A stretch of DNA of 64,000 bases from Streptomyces aurantiacus JA 4570 (GTDB taxonomy: Bacteria; Actinomycetota; Actinomycetes; Streptomycetales; Streptomycetaceae), in NCBI RefSeq assembly GCF_000414115.1, contig NZ_AOPZ01000109.1, forward strand, positions 1-64,000, given 5' to 3'. Of this stretch, positions 41,940 to 50,834 are shown piece after piece. Below the pieces are notes generated by a model, which ran no database searches, had not been told where the DNA came from, and saw only the letters and a list, made by a program, of their open reading frames with translations. The stretch's first letter is position 1; each line of letters starts with the position of its first letter. A program made the translations under genes and the position numbers.

Positions 41940-43198
41940 CGGCGCTGCCTCCTCGCCCGGACCGGGCCGCCCGCCGACACCGGCGCGTGGTCACGGCAGG
42001 CGGCGGCGTAGGCGGCGAGCAGCGACGCCTGCGAGTTCCGCCAGGAGAGCTGGCCGCTGATCCGCTCCTGGCCGATCTTGCCCATCCGGGCCCGCTGCTC
42101 CGGATCGTCCAGCAACAGCGCGATGAGCGCGGCGAATTCGGCCTCGTCGTTGGCGGGCGCGTAGACGGCGGCGTCACCGGCGGAGACGCGTGCCTCCCGG
42201 AGGTCGAACGAGACGATCGGCCGGCCCATCACCATGTACTCCAGGACCTTGTTCATGGTCGACACGTCGTTGAGCGGATTGCGCGGGTCGGGGGAGAGGC
42301 ACACGTCGGCGGTGGACAGGTAGCGCACCAGGTCGGCGTCCGGGACGCGGCCGGTGAACTGCACCTGCTCCGAGAGCCCGAGCCGCCGGGACAGCTCCAC
42401 CATCGCGTCGAAGGTGTCGCCCGCGCCGACGAACACCGCGTGCCAGTCGGTCCGTCCGAGCTCGTCGCGCAGTTTCGCGAGGGCACGCAAGGCGTAGTCG
42501 ACGCCGTCCTGCGGGCCCATGACGCCCAGGTAGCACAGCAGATGAGGCTTGCCGCCCTTCAACTCCGGCTCGGGCGGTACGGGGTGGAACCGGTCGATGT
42601 CGGGTGCGCTGCGCACCACGAAGACGTCCTCCGGTCTCTTGCCGCCACGGTTCACCGCGACGTCCCGGTAGCTCTCGTTGGTGGCGATCACGATGTCCGC
42701 GGCCCGGTAGGTCATCCGTTCAAGGGCGCACACGGCGCGGTAGAGCAGGTCCTTGCCCCGGTCGAACCGGGAGAGGTACAGCTCGGGCACCAGGTCGTGC
42801 TGGTCGAAGACGAACCGCGCGCCGCGTCGCGTGAGCCACCGGGCGGGCAGGAACAGCAGGTCGGGCGGGTTGCAGGCGTGGACCACGTGGACCGGGCCGA
42901 CCTTGCGGGCGAGGCGGGCCGTGTGCCACAGCGCCGATCCGTACTCCCGCAGATAGCCGGCAGGACCGCCGGTGGCCGCGCGCAACGGGTAGCGGTGGAT
43001 CCGCACCCCGTCGATCTCCGCCTCCGGCTCCGTGTCCCGCTTGCTCCCCCGGGGGCAGACGACGTGCACTTCCCAGCCCGCGTCGCGCAGCGTGGTGCAC
43101 TCCTGCCACACCCGCCGGTCGAACGGCACGGACAAGTTCTCCACCAGGATCAGCGCGCGTCGGCGCTGCCGGTCGCTGCCTTTTGCATTACCAAGCAA
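41936..43198 (-). CDS. glycosyltransferase family 4
   Basis: The 420-residue GT-B enzyme has RALILVENLSVPFDRRVWQECTTLRDAGWEVHVVCP at the N-terminus, HVVHACNPPDLLFLPA, and donor-site motifs LLCYLGVMGPQDGVDYALRAL and LSPDPRNPLNDVSTMNKVLEYMVMGRPIVSFD. It resembles WbuB-like and other GT4 enzymes acting early in repeat-unit assembly. The start is uncertain: the frame opens with TTG at 43198, overlapping the dehydrogenase gene by 11 bp, and no good Shine-Dalgarno is visible. Confidence 0.88.
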   Translation of the reverse strand: MLGNAKGSDRQRRRALILVENLSVPFDRRVWQECTTLRDAGWEVHVVCPRGSKRDTEPEAEIDGVRIHRYPLRAATGGPAGYLREYGSALWHTARLARKVGPVHVVHACNPPDLLFLPARWLTRRGARFVFDQHDLVPELYLSRFDRGKDLLYRAVCALERMTYRAADIVIATNESYRDVAVNRGGKRPEDVFVVRSAPDIDRFHPVPPEPELKGGKPHLLCYLGVMGPQDGVDYALRALAKLRDELGRTDWHAVFVGAGDTFDAMVELSRRLGLSEQVQFTGRVPDADLVRYLSTADVCLSPDPRNPLNDVSTMNKVLEYMVMGRPIVSFDLREARVSAGDAAVYAPANDEAEFAALIALLLDDPEQRARMGKIGQERISGQLSWRNSQASLLAAYAAACRDHAPVSAGGPVRARRQRR

Positions 43199-44510
43199 GG
43201 CCCATGTACCCCGGTTCAGTCCGGCGCGTCTCGGCGTCGGGTAGGTGGATGAGGTCGACGATCACTGGCCCTTCGCCATGGGGCAGCGCCGAGAGGACGG
43301 CCGGATCCCTGGTCCCGACCAGGCACACCTCGGCGTGCTCGAGGACCTCCTCGACGGAGTCCGCGAGCAGCTGCGCGAGGTGCGGCAGCCGGGTCTCGAT
43401 GTACTCGCGGTTCGCACCGATCAGACGGGACAGGCTCACGTTGGCGTCGTGGATCTTCAGGTCGTAGCCCTTGCCGAAGAGTCTCTCCGCCAGCTCGACG
43501 AGCGGGCTCTCGCGGAGGTCGTCGGTGCCGGGTTTGAAGGAGAGACCGAACAGCCCAACCCGGCGCTTCCCGGTGCGCTCGACCAGCTCCACCGCGCGCT
43601 GCAGATGGTCGGAGTTGGAGGGCAGCACATGGGCGAGGATGGGCACCGAGACGTCGGCCCGCCGCGCCGCGTGGACCAGGCTGCGCAGGTCCTTGGGCAG
43701 GCAGGAGCCGCCGAAGGCGAAGCCGGGCCGCAGGTAGGCGGAGCTGATGTTCAGCTTGCGGTCGGCCAGGAACACGTCCATCACCTGGTGCGAGTCCACG
43801 CCGAGCGCCTGGCACACCGCGCCCAGCTCGTTCGCGAAGCCGATCTTGAGGCCGTGGAACGCGTTGTCCGCGTACTTGATCGCCTCGGCCGTCGGCACCG
43901 GCACCCGGAACACCTCGCCGGACAGGCCCTCGTACAGCGCCGCCACCACGTCGCCGCTCGCCGGATCGAGCTCGCCGATGACGGTCTTGGGCGGGTCGAA
44001 GAAGTCCCGCACGCTCGTGCCCTCGCGCAGGAACTCCGGGTTGACCGCGACCCCGAAGTCCACCCCGGCCGTGCCGCCGAAGTGCTTCTCCAGGATCGGT
44101 ACCAGTAGGTTCAGGCCGGTGCCCGGGAGCATGGTGCTGCGGAACACTACGGTGTGCCGCCCGCCGCGCCGACGATCCGCCAGCGCGGCGCCGATCTGCT
44201 CGGTGACCCGTTCCAAGTACGTGGTGCACAGGCTGCCGTTGGGTTCCGACGGCGTACCCACGCAGATCAGCGACACGTCACTGTTCGTGATCGCCTCGCG
44301 GACGTCGCCGGTGGCGCGTAACGCCCCGGTCCGCACGACCTCGGCGACGAGCTCGCCGATCCGCTCCTCGACCACCGGGGCCTTGCCGTCGTTGACCAGG
44401 TCGACCTTCACCTGGTTCACGTCCACCCCGATGACCTCGTGGCCCATGCCGGCCAGGCACGCGGCCGACACGCAGCCCACGTAACCGAGCCCGAAAACGC
44501 TGACTCTCAT
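43188..44510 (-). CDS. UDP-glucose/GDP-mannose 6-dehydrogenase family protein
   Basis: The 440-residue protein starts VSVFGLGYVGCVSAACLAGMGHEVIGVD (NAD-binding GxGxxG) and has the catalytic Cys in FGGSCLPKDLRSL, plus the hinge NEFLREG-like NPEFLREGTSVRDFFDP and the C-terminal GLSFKPGTDDLRESPLVEL. Two-step oxidation of a nucleotide sugar at C6 gives a uronic acid. The KYADNAFHGLKIGFANEL segment and overall look favour the GDP-mannose (AlgD-like) branch, but UDP-glucose cannot be excluded. It supplies the acidic sugar that asparagine synthase and heparinase-like neighbours may act on. Confidence 0.9.
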   Translation of the reverse strand: MRVSVFGLGYVGCVSAACLAGMGHEVIGVDVNQVKVDLVNDGKAPVVEERIGELVAEVVRTGALRATGDVREAITNSDVSLICVGTPSEPNGSLCTTYLERVTEQIGAALADRRRGGRHTVVFRSTMLPGTGLNLLVPILEKHFGGTAGVDFGVAVNPEFLREGTSVRDFFDPPKTVIGELDPASGDVVAALYEGLSGEVFRVPVPTAEAIKYADNAFHGLKIGFANELGAVCQALGVDSHQVMDVFLADRKLNISSAYLRPGFAFGGSCLPKDLRSLVHAARRADVSVPILAHVLPSNSDHLQRAVELVERTGKRRVGLFGLSFKPGTDDLRESPLVELAERLFGKGYDLKIHDANVSLSRLIGANREYIETRLPHLAQLLADSVEEVLEHAEVCLVGTRDPAVLSALPHGEGPVIVDLIHLPDAETRRTEPGYMGLAW

Positions 44511-44583
44511 GTCCCGTCCCTCCCCCCAGGCAGGCCCTTTCGGCCTGCGGTCCGCGCGCCGGTCGGGCGGCGCCCCCCGCGCA

Positions 44584-46062
44584 TCAGTAGGCGCCCTGCC
44601 CGTAGCACACCGCACGCAGCGTCTTCCACAAGATCACCGCGTCCAGGGCGAGCGACCAGTCCTCCACGTACCGCAGGTCGAGCCGGACCGCCTCCTCCCA
44701 GGCCAGGTCGCTGCGTCCGCTGATCTGCCACAGGCCGGTGAGCCCGGGCTTGACGAGCAGCCGCCGGCGGATGTCCGGGCCGTACGCGGCGGACTCCTCC
44801 GGCAGCGGAGGCCGCGGGCCGACGAGCGACATCGATCCGGTGAGTACGTTGAGAAGCTGCGGGAGCTCGTCGATCGAGTACCGGCGCAGCACTGCTCCCA
44901 CCCGGGTCACCCGCGGATCCCGGCGGAGCTTGAACAGCAGCCCCGCGCCCTCGTTGCGGTCGGCCAGCTCGGCGCGTGCCCCGTCGGCCCCGGCGACCAT
45001 GGTGCGGAACTTGAAAATCGTGAACTCGCGGCCGCCCTTACCGACTCTGCGCTGGCGGTAGAGCGCCCCGCCCCGGCTGTCCACCAGGACAAGCAGCGCG
45101 ACGAGCACCATCAGCGGCGCGAACAGCATCAGCAGGATCACCGCGCCCAGCCGGTCGACGACCTCTTTGACCGCCCGGCGGCCTCCGGTGAAGGTCGGCA
45201 TGCTGACGCGCAGCAGCGGGATCCCGAGCACCGCGTCGACGTGCAGCCGCGGCCCTGCCACCTCCATCAGCACGGGGGCCACGACCATTTCGGCATCGCT
45301 GCCTTCGAGGTTCCAGGCCAGCCGCTGCAGCCGGTCCGGTGACCAGTGCGGATCCGGTGTGACCGCGACGACGCGGTAGCCGTCGCGGCGGACGTGGCCC
45401 GCGACGTCCGCCAGCCGGCCGACGACCGGCACGCCGTCCAGTTGGTCACCGTCGAGCCCGAGACCGTCCGTCGTGCACACCGCGTCCACTCGCCAGCCGA
45501 GGTGCGGGAACTTGCGGGCTCGGCTGATCAGGTCGCGCACGGTGGCCGGGCTCCCGGCAGCGAGCACCGGTCTCAGGCACCGCCCTTCCTTCCGCTGTTT
45601 GTGCAGCCGAAGGCGCAGCAGATACCGCGCGGTCATGGTGATGAGCGCGATCGCGGGGATCGCGACGAAGATCCAGAGCTTGATGTTGCGCGAGGTGAGG
45701 GCGATCCCGCCGAGCGCCAGTACGACGGCCGCCGTGAACAGCGAGCGTCCGAGCCTGCGGAATTCCTCGGCGCCCTGGCCGAGCACGGCCGGCGCCCACG
45801 ACCGGCTCACCGCAAGCGCTCCCAGCACAAGGAGTTCGGTGCCGAAGGCGAGAATTCCCCATTTCTCGTGCCAGTTGGCCGCGTCCCGGGCCCCGAAGAA
45901 GGTGCCGATCGCCGCCACCACAAAAGCGGTGGTCACGGTGTCGCTGGTGATCACGGCACGGCGGTACCGCTGTTCCCAGTCGATGGCCGGCCGGCTGATT
46001 GCCCCGTTCGCCGGACGCTCGCGCGCCGACGGAAACGGGTTGACTAATTCCCCCTGCTGCAC
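44584..46062 (-). CDS. exopolysaccharide polyprenyl glycosylphosphotransferase
   Basis: The 492-residue protein has about five N-terminal membrane helices (residues 35-165), a soluble Rossmann-like middle (RPVLAAGSPATVRDLISRARKFPHLGWRVDAV) and a C-terminal bacterial sugar transferase domain. That domain has VGKGGREFTIFKFRTMV, YSIDELPQLLNVLTGSMSLVGPRPPLPEE and KPGLTGLWQISGRSD. This is the initiating enzyme that moves a sugar phosphate to undecaprenyl phosphate. It is the first gene of the 21-gene minus-strand run. GTG at 46062 is preceded by a G-rich ggggggtcc. The promoter should lie in the 700-bp region upstream. Confidence 0.92.
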   Translation of the reverse strand: MQQGELVNPFPSARERPANGAISRPAIDWEQRYRRAVITSDTVTTAFVVAAIGTFFGARDAANWHEKWGILAFGTELLVLGALAVSRSWAPAVLGQGAEEFRRLGRSLFTAAVVLALGGIALTSRNIKLWIFVAIPAIALITMTARYLLRLRLHKQRKEGRCLRPVLAAGSPATVRDLISRARKFPHLGWRVDAVCTTDGLGLDGDQLDGVPVVGRLADVAGHVRRDGYRVVAVTPDPHWSPDRLQRLAWNLEGSDAEMVVAPVLMEVAGPRLHVDAVLGIPLLRVSMPTFTGGRRAVKEVVDRLGAVILLMLFAPLMVLVALLVLVDSRGGALYRQRRVGKGGREFTIFKFRTMVAGADGARAELADRNEGAGLLFKLRRDPRVTRVGAVLRRYSIDELPQLLNVLTGSMSLVGPRPPLPEESAAYGPDIRRRLLVKPGLTGLWQISGRSDLAWEEAVRLDLRYVEDWSLALDAVILWKTLRAVCYGQGAY

Positions 46063-46770
46063 AGGACCCCCCCAGGTCGCCAGTGGTTCGACGCTTTCGC
46101 CTCACACTGTTCCGCGGGAGCTCCGCCCCCGCGCCGCGCTGTTCCTCCCCTCGGGAGGCCCCGCCTCCCGCGCCGCGCCGTTTCTCCCCTCGGGCGGCCC
46201 TGGCCCCCCGCGCATGACATCCCGGCTGTTTCAGCGCTGTTTGAACAACCCACCCTGACGGCAGCGACTCGCCGGTCCTGCCAGCACTCTTGTGGTGCGC
46301 GGTAACCCGTAGAAATCTCGGGTGCTCCCCGCACCCAAGGCCCCCTCTCGGGCCCCAAGAATTGGACGCCTCGTGCCCGAGCAGCTGAAGCACGGTCAAT
46401 CTAGACCATCGTGGCCGTTATGAAGAGGGGATGTGTGCAACTTGTGCGCAACCTTTGAGATCGAGTCCAACGGCCGGTGATCACCCGGGCTGGTCTCCGT
46501 TGCGGGGGAGGGGGCCGTTGCGGGTGTGGCCCTGTGTGCCACGGGCCCGTCCCGTCGACGGAACATTTGCTCCGTGAGGTGGAGATCCTTCCGGTCTGCC
46601 GGAACTGTTTGGTTCAGGTCTATTGCAGCGATTTCCCATAAAAGGTTCGGTGGCACGCACAATGCAATGAAGGGCGCCGCCGCGGTGGCGGCGAGGGGGG
46701 AAGGGAGGAGGACGACGATGTCGTCATCGGTCTTACGTGAGAGGTGCGGGGGATACGGGGGGCGCCGGTT
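46063..46770. other. 708-bp control region upstream of the polysaccharide operon
   Basis: No intact gene is seen. The region contains two imperfect copies, about 38 bp each, of an element with gccgcgc and ctcccctcggg (46121-46158 and 46159-46197). It also has the DasR-like half site at 46400-46408, and an AT-richer stretch (46600-46670). A 23-codon frame at 46718-46789 has a strong ggaggagg Shine-Dalgarno and contains a TTA codon, but it stops inside the AraC-like gene. It should carry the promoter of the 28-kb operon. Confidence 0.6.
46399..46410 (-). promoter_or_regulatory. weak DasR-like site
   Basis: On the minus strand 46408-46400 reads TGGTCTAGA, matching nine consecutive positions of the DasR consensus TGGTCTAGACCA, but the rest (TTG) deviates. 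It sits about 340 bp upstream of the polysaccharide operon. It could link the operon to aminosugar availability, but a chance match is possible. Confidence 0.2.
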
Positions 46771-47226
46771 GTGTTCTCGCGTCTGTTGATCAAACTGGAG
46801 CAACCCCGGGAAGGCGAGGAGGGCTTCGCGCTCGCCCGGGGCGGACAGTTCACGCTGATGCCCGTGACGGTGACGGCACACTCGCGGCGTTGCCTCCTGC
46901 GGCGGCGCATCGACGCCTTCATCCAAGGCCACCTGGCCGACCCGACGTTGTCACCGACGTCGATCGCCGAGGCTCACCACATCTCCGTGCGCTACCTGTA
47001 CCAGGTGTTCGACACCCATGACATGGCCGTCGCGGCCTGGATCAGATACTGCCGGCTCGAACGCTGCCGACGTGATCTGGCGGACCTGCGGTTGCGTTCC
47101 CGGCCCATCGGCGCGATCGCGTCCATGTGGGGCTTCTCGGACGCGGCTCACTTCAGCCGGGCCTTCCGGGCCGCGTACGGCATGTCGCCGCGCGAATACC
47201 GCAGGCGGCGGCTCGTTCAGGGCTGA
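46771..47226 (+). CDS. AraC-type HTH protein, N-terminally truncated
   Basis: The 151-residue product is mostly the AraC DNA-binding domain: RRRIDAFIQGHLADPTLSPTSIAEAHHISVRYLYQVFDTHDMAVAAWIRYCRLERCRRDLAD, then IGAIASMWGFSDAAHFSRAFRAAYGMSPREYRRRR. Streptomyces relatives are about 320 residues with an N-terminal AraC-like ligand domain, so half is missing. GTG 46771 has gggggg upstream; an ATG at 46718 with a better Shine-Dalgarno is in a different frame. It is either a stand-alone regulator or a decayed gene. It converges on the RiPP operon and overlaps the end of the SagB gene by 10 bp. Confidence 0.7.
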   Translation: MFSRLLIKLEQPREGEEGFALARGGQFTLMPVTVTAHSRRCLLRRRIDAFIQGHLADPTLSPTSIAEAHHISVRYLYQVFDTHDMAVAAWIRYCRLERCRRDLADLRLRSRPIGAIASMWGFSDAAHFSRAFRAAYGMSPREYRRRRLVQG

Positions 47227-48698
47227 GCGCCGGTCGCGGTCGCGGGCGCCCGGCCCACGGCGAGCAGATACAGGGCCTGGGACTCCCCTCTGGGCGCCAC
47301 ACCGAGAACGCCGTTGACGATGTCGTCGACGAAGCCGGTCACCCCGCAGGCGCGCAACTGCCGGGCCGCCGCGACCAGTTGGAGATTCTGCGCGATGTGC
47401 CCGGCCTCCATCAGCGCGATCCGGTACCCGCGCTCCAGGTACTTCGCCTGGACCCGCCGGAACGAGGCGGCGAGAAGCACGACGACGGCCGCGTCGTCGA
47501 GCACACCGCCGTGGGCCGAGTGCGCCGACAGCGCCTCACCGGCATCGGCCGGACGGCCCGTGCCGACGAGGGCGTGCGCGAGCGGGTCGTAGCGGTACAG
47601 CCCGCGCGGGAGCCCCGAGACCCGGCGCGCGTACGCGTACACGTCCAGCGGGTACAGCGCGCCGCCCGACGGAGCGGCCCGCAGCGGGACACTGCCGCCG
47701 TCGGTGGTGGTGGCCCAGCCGGTGACGCCCGCGGAGTAGTGCAGCAGGGCGGACAGCTCGTCCATGGTCAGCTCCGACAGGCCGAAGCGGCGGCGCGACC
47801 GGCGTCGGGTGATCGCTTCCTCCAGGGGCAGCGAGCGGGTCGCGCCGACATCGGGCAGCGGGTGCGCCGTGCCAGGCGCTGCCGCGGCCCGGTCGGCGGA
47901 GGCGGTCGCGCCGCCGGAGAGGTGCGGGGCGGGCTCGGTCGCGTACGCGCTGTTGATCGCGTCCCGTTCCCTGAAGTGATCGTGCAACTTGCTGTTCTCG
48001 TGCAGAATCCGGGACAGCCGGGGCAGGGGCGGCGCCCCCGCGCAGACCGGAGTGCCGCACCAGCGGCAGTCCGGATCCCTCGGGACCCGCCACGATTCCC
48101 TGACGACCCGTCCGTTCGCGCGCAGGCGCAGACTCAGCACGCGCCCCCACATCGACCGATCGGGACTTCCCGCCAGGCCGTGCCGCAGCGTCCCGAGGGC
48201 CTCGCTCAGGGCCAGCGCCGCGAGTTCGTCGGGCTTGGCCGGACCGTCGTCCGACGCCGCAGCCCGCCCGTGCGCGCCGCGCCCCGGACCTGCCGGGGGG
48301 TGACGCACCTCGTCGAGCCGGAAGCCGTCGTCGGCGGGGAGCAGGGCCGGTGCGAAGCAGCCGAGGCAGGGCGTCGAGGGCGGCTTCATCCAGGGACCGA
48401 CGTACGCCGTCCAGGGGTCGGTGACGACACAGGGTACGAGCAGGGATTCCGAGGTGAGGACGGCCTCGTTGAGCGCGCCGCGCAGCCGCACCGCTTCCAT
48501 CGTGTCGTCCGCGTCCAGCACGGCGACCACGCAGGCGGTCCGGCCGGCCGCCGCGAGGTCCGCGAGCCGGTCACGCAGGGCCCCCACGCTCGTCTCGACC
48601 GGGTGGCGGGCGCCTGCGAAGTGTTCGGGCCGTGAACCCTTCGGCACGGCCGAGCGCCGGGGGTCGAAGCCGACGAGAGCGAACGCGGCGCTGGTCAT
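47217..48698 (-). CDS. E1-like/SagB fusion: azoline dehydrogenase of the RiPP cluster
   Basis: The 493-residue protein has two parts. Residues about 1-270 resemble the ocin-ThiF/E1-like partner of azole-forming cyclodehydratases, with CLGC (111-114) and a later CRWC as a likely zinc site. Residues about 285-493 are a SagB-type FMN nitroreductase domain: LEEAITRRRSRRRFG, LSALLHYSAGVTG, APSGGALYPLDVYAYA and MEAGHIAQNLQLVAAA. The SagB part oxidises azolines to azoles. The N-terminal part may recruit the precursor or assist YcaO. I recall a fused dehydrogenase/cyclodehydratase in the YM-216391 cluster. Start ATG 48698 overlaps the previous gene by 4 bp; it is the last gene of the operon. Confidence 0.85.
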   Translation of the reverse strand: MTSAAFALVGFDPRRSAVPKGSRPEHFAGARHPVETSVGALRDRLADLAAAGRTACVVAVLDADDTMEAVRLRGALNEAVLTSESLLVPCVVTDPWTAYVGPWMKPPSTPCLGCFAPALLPADDGFRLDEVRHPPAGPGRGAHGRAAASDDGPAKPDELAALALSEALGTLRHGLAGSPDRSMWGRVLSLRLRANGRVVRESWRVPRDPDCRWCGTPVCAGAPPLPRLSRILHENSKLHDHFRERDAINSAYATEPAPHLSGGATASADRAAAAPGTAHPLPDVGATRSLPLEEAITRRRSRRRFGLSELTMDELSALLHYSAGVTGWATTTDGGSVPLRAAPSGGALYPLDVYAYARRVSGLPRGLYRYDPLAHALVGTGRPADAGEALSAHSAHGGVLDDAAVVVLLAASFRRVQAKYLERGYRIALMEAGHIAQNLQLVAAARQLRACGVTGFVDDIVNGVLGVAPRGESQALYLLAVGRAPATATGAQP

Positions 48699-49870
48699 GC
48701 GGCGTCCTCCTTCTCCTTGGCAGCCTTGCCCTTGTCCGCCTGGCCGTTGGCCACCTCGCCGTTGTGCTCCGAGGCGTCACGGCGGAGCTCTCTCGTGTAC
48801 GCGACCAGGAACGCGTCACGGCAGCGCGCGAGATCGCCGACCGCACAGTCGAGCACCGGCCGGGCGAGGTCGGCGGGCCGCGCGCTGAACCCGTTGAGGC
48901 GCGCCAGCAGCGGCACCCACGCCCGCCGGGGCGGATGATCCAGTACGGAGACGAACTCGTCGAGGACGGCGAGGCGCCCCTCGGCCAGCACGGTGCGCAG
49001 GTCGGCGGGGCCAAGATTCCGTACGATCTCGGCGGCGCGGGGCCCGATGTCCGCGCGGAAGGCGGCGGGGCCCACCGCGGGCCGCGTGACACAGGCGACG
49101 TAGCGACGGCTCCGCCAGGGAAAGTCGAACAGCTTCAGGCAGTACACCGGCCGCGGCCCCTCCCGCAGCTGCCGGAACAGCGCGGAGCGGTACGCGGACA
49201 GTCCGGCGAGCAGCACCGACGTCGCGCCCCAGTACTGGTCCAACGGGCCGCCGCACAGGAACAGTTCGGGCTCCTGCCCGCCGGTCCTGCGGCGTACCGC
49301 CGCGAGCGCCTCGGCATGCTCCCGTCGTTCGTCCGTCCCTCCGTCACGCGCGGTCCCGGCGCCGGCGGCCGCGGTGTGGTCAGGTGGCGGGGGCGGGGGA
49401 GTCGCGGGATCCAGGAGTTCCGCGAGACGCGACGACACGAAGGGCTGCCGGACCAGCGTCGGCCGCGGCTCCGTACGCCGCCACTCCTCCCGGAACCGCG
49501 CGAGCGACGCCGGGAGCCGCCCCGCGCTGCGCAGGGCCTCCGGCAGGATCGCGTCCTCGACGGCGAGCACCCGCTGCTCCTGGGCGAAGTCGGCCGGTGA
49601 GGTGTCGGCCAGCTCGACTATCCGGTCCACGTCGAGCCCGGCCCGCCCGGCCGGGGACAGCAGGAACCGTACGGTGATCACGTCTTTGCGCAGGTGACCG
49701 GTGAGGGCGCTCAGCCCGGGCAGGCGGCCGAGTTCGCGCCCCAGCAGGTGCTCGGCGAGGTGAGCCAGCGGGAAGACGGGGCGCCAGCCGGGATGGCGCG
49801 GGGTGTGCAGCGTCAGGGTGGTCCGCTCCAGGGCGCGCAGCTCCGCCACGGCGGCGCGAGTGAGGTCCAT
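48695..49870 (-). CDS. unrecognised RiPP-cluster protein, possibly E1-like partner
   Basis: I do not recognise this 391-residue protein firmly. It has no membrane segment or signal. The middle has a Pro run and a charged linker (about 160-195), followed by LFLCGGPLDQYWGATSVLLAGLSAYRSALFRQL, LKLFDFPWRSRRYVACVTRP, and LRTVLAEGRLAVLDEFVSVLDHPPRRAWVPLLARL. It ends in a Lys/Glu-rich tail. The last segments recall precursor-binding E1-like proteins but lack Cys pairs. It lies between two cluster genes with near-zero spacing, so a role in azole formation or macrocyclisation is likely. ATG 49870 begins 7 bp after the previous stop; GTG 49885 is an alternative. Confidence 0.7.
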   Translation of the reverse strand: MDLTRAAVAELRALERTTLTLHTPRHPGWRPVFPLAHLAEHLLGRELGRLPGLSALTGHLRKDVITVRFLLSPAGRAGLDVDRIVELADTSPADFAQEQRVLAVEDAILPEALRSAGRLPASLARFREEWRRTEPRPTLVRQPFVSSRLAELLDPATPPPPPPDHTAAAGAGTARDGGTDERREHAEALAAVRRRTGGQEPELFLCGGPLDQYWGATSVLLAGLSAYRSALFRQLREGPRPVYCLKLFDFPWRSRRYVACVTRPAVGPAAFRADIGPRAAEIVRNLGPADLRTVLAEGRLAVLDEFVSVLDHPPRRAWVPLLARLNGFSARPADLARPVLDCAVGDLARCRDAFLVAYTRELRRDASEHNGEVANGQADKGKAAKEKEDAA

Positions 49871-49877
49871 CGCGCCG

Positions 49878-50834
49878 TCACCCACGCTCCGCCGTCGCCG
49901 CGGCATCCGGTGCCGCGGCGCCCGCGCACGCCGATTCCAGCAGGGCGAGAGCCGCCAGCATGGTGCTGTGCCGGGCCTGGCGTGCGTCGATCCGGGGATG
50001 GTTCCAGTCTCCCTGGGGCCGCTGCAGACGGCGCAGCGTCGCGACGAGCCGGTGGAAGTCCTCGTCCCGTGCTCCGCACAGCGACAGGCACAGCGCCGAC
50101 TCGGCGCACAGATCCGCCCACCCGTACCTCTCGAACGTCGGCGCGTGCGTCCGCAGGAAGCGCAGGTTCCGCCGCAGCGGACGGGGATCCGCCCCGGTCC
50201 GGCGGAAGGTGCCGAACGCGAACAGCACCGCGTGGGTGTGGAAGTACGCCTGGGTCAACAGCCGTTCGGGGCCGGTGAGGCCCGCCGCGGCCTCGTCGGC
50301 GGTGACCGGCACCGGCAGGGCGCGCGCCATGGCGTGCTCGCCCATCTCGTCGAGGTTGTGGGCCAGGCACAGGGTGTACAGCGGCGGCAGGCGGTCCGCG
50401 GCGGGCAGCGAGCGCGCGCATGCCTCCAGCGCCTGGCCGACGAACCACTCGGCGGCCGCCTCGCCCGGACGCCGGACGCGGAGCAGATGGGCGAGCATGG
50501 CGGCACCCAGCAGATCGGCGCCCCCGGTGTCGGCCCCGTGGACGACCGCGTCCCCGGCGTCCCGTGGGGCGTCCGCCGGCAGCGCGCAGGCATCGTCCAG
50601 GAGCACGTCGAGCCGGTCCCGCCACCCCTGCGTGTCCTCGGGGCACAGCGAGGCGAACCGCACGAGCAGCATCTCGTAGAACCACGCCTCGTCCGCCAAC
50701 GGCAGGACGGGGAACGAGCCGTCGTGGGCCCGGCCGACGCCGCGAGGGTGCCGCAGCGAGCGCAGCGCCGCCGAGGCGGCCGCCAGGTCCCGCGCGCCGG
50801 GCGGGCGCCCGGCAGCGGGCTCGCGCAGCGTCAT
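49878..50834 (-). CDS. unrecognised alpha-helical RiPP-cluster protein (DUF6895-like)
   Basis: The 318-residue protein is predicted all-helical: repeated helices such as DEAWFYEMLLVRFASLCPED, GAAMLAHLLRVRRPGEAAAEWFVGQALEAC, LYTLCLAHNLDEMGEHAMARAL, LLTQAYFHTHAVLFAFGTFRRTG and YGWADLCAESALCLSLCG suggest an alpha/alpha-toroid. I tentatively recall DUF6895 for such sequences. No catalytic motif is clear. The ATG at 50834 overlaps the upstream gene by 4 bp, so it is tightly coupled in the azole operon. It may be a scaffold or a macrocyclisation/proteolysis component; this is inference. Confidence 0.7.
   Translation of the reverse strand: MTLREPAAGRPPGARDLAAASAALRSLRHPRGVGRAHDGSFPVLPLADEAWFYEMLLVRFASLCPEDTQGWRDRLDVLLDDACALPADAPRDAGDAVVHGADTGGADLLGAAMLAHLLRVRRPGEAAAEWFVGQALEACARSLPAADRLPPLYTLCLAHNLDEMGEHAMARALPVPVTADEAAAGLTGPERLLTQAYFHTHAVLFAFGTFRRTGADPRPLRRNLRFLRTHAPTFERYGWADLCAESALCLSLCGARDEDFHRLVATLRRLQRPQGDWNHPRIDARQARHSTMLAALALLESACAGAAAPDAAATAERG

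Noticed and set aside
46718..46789. 23-codon frame as a separate gene
   Set aside because: Good Shine-Dalgarno and a TTA codon, but too short and without recognisable product; kept only as an observation.
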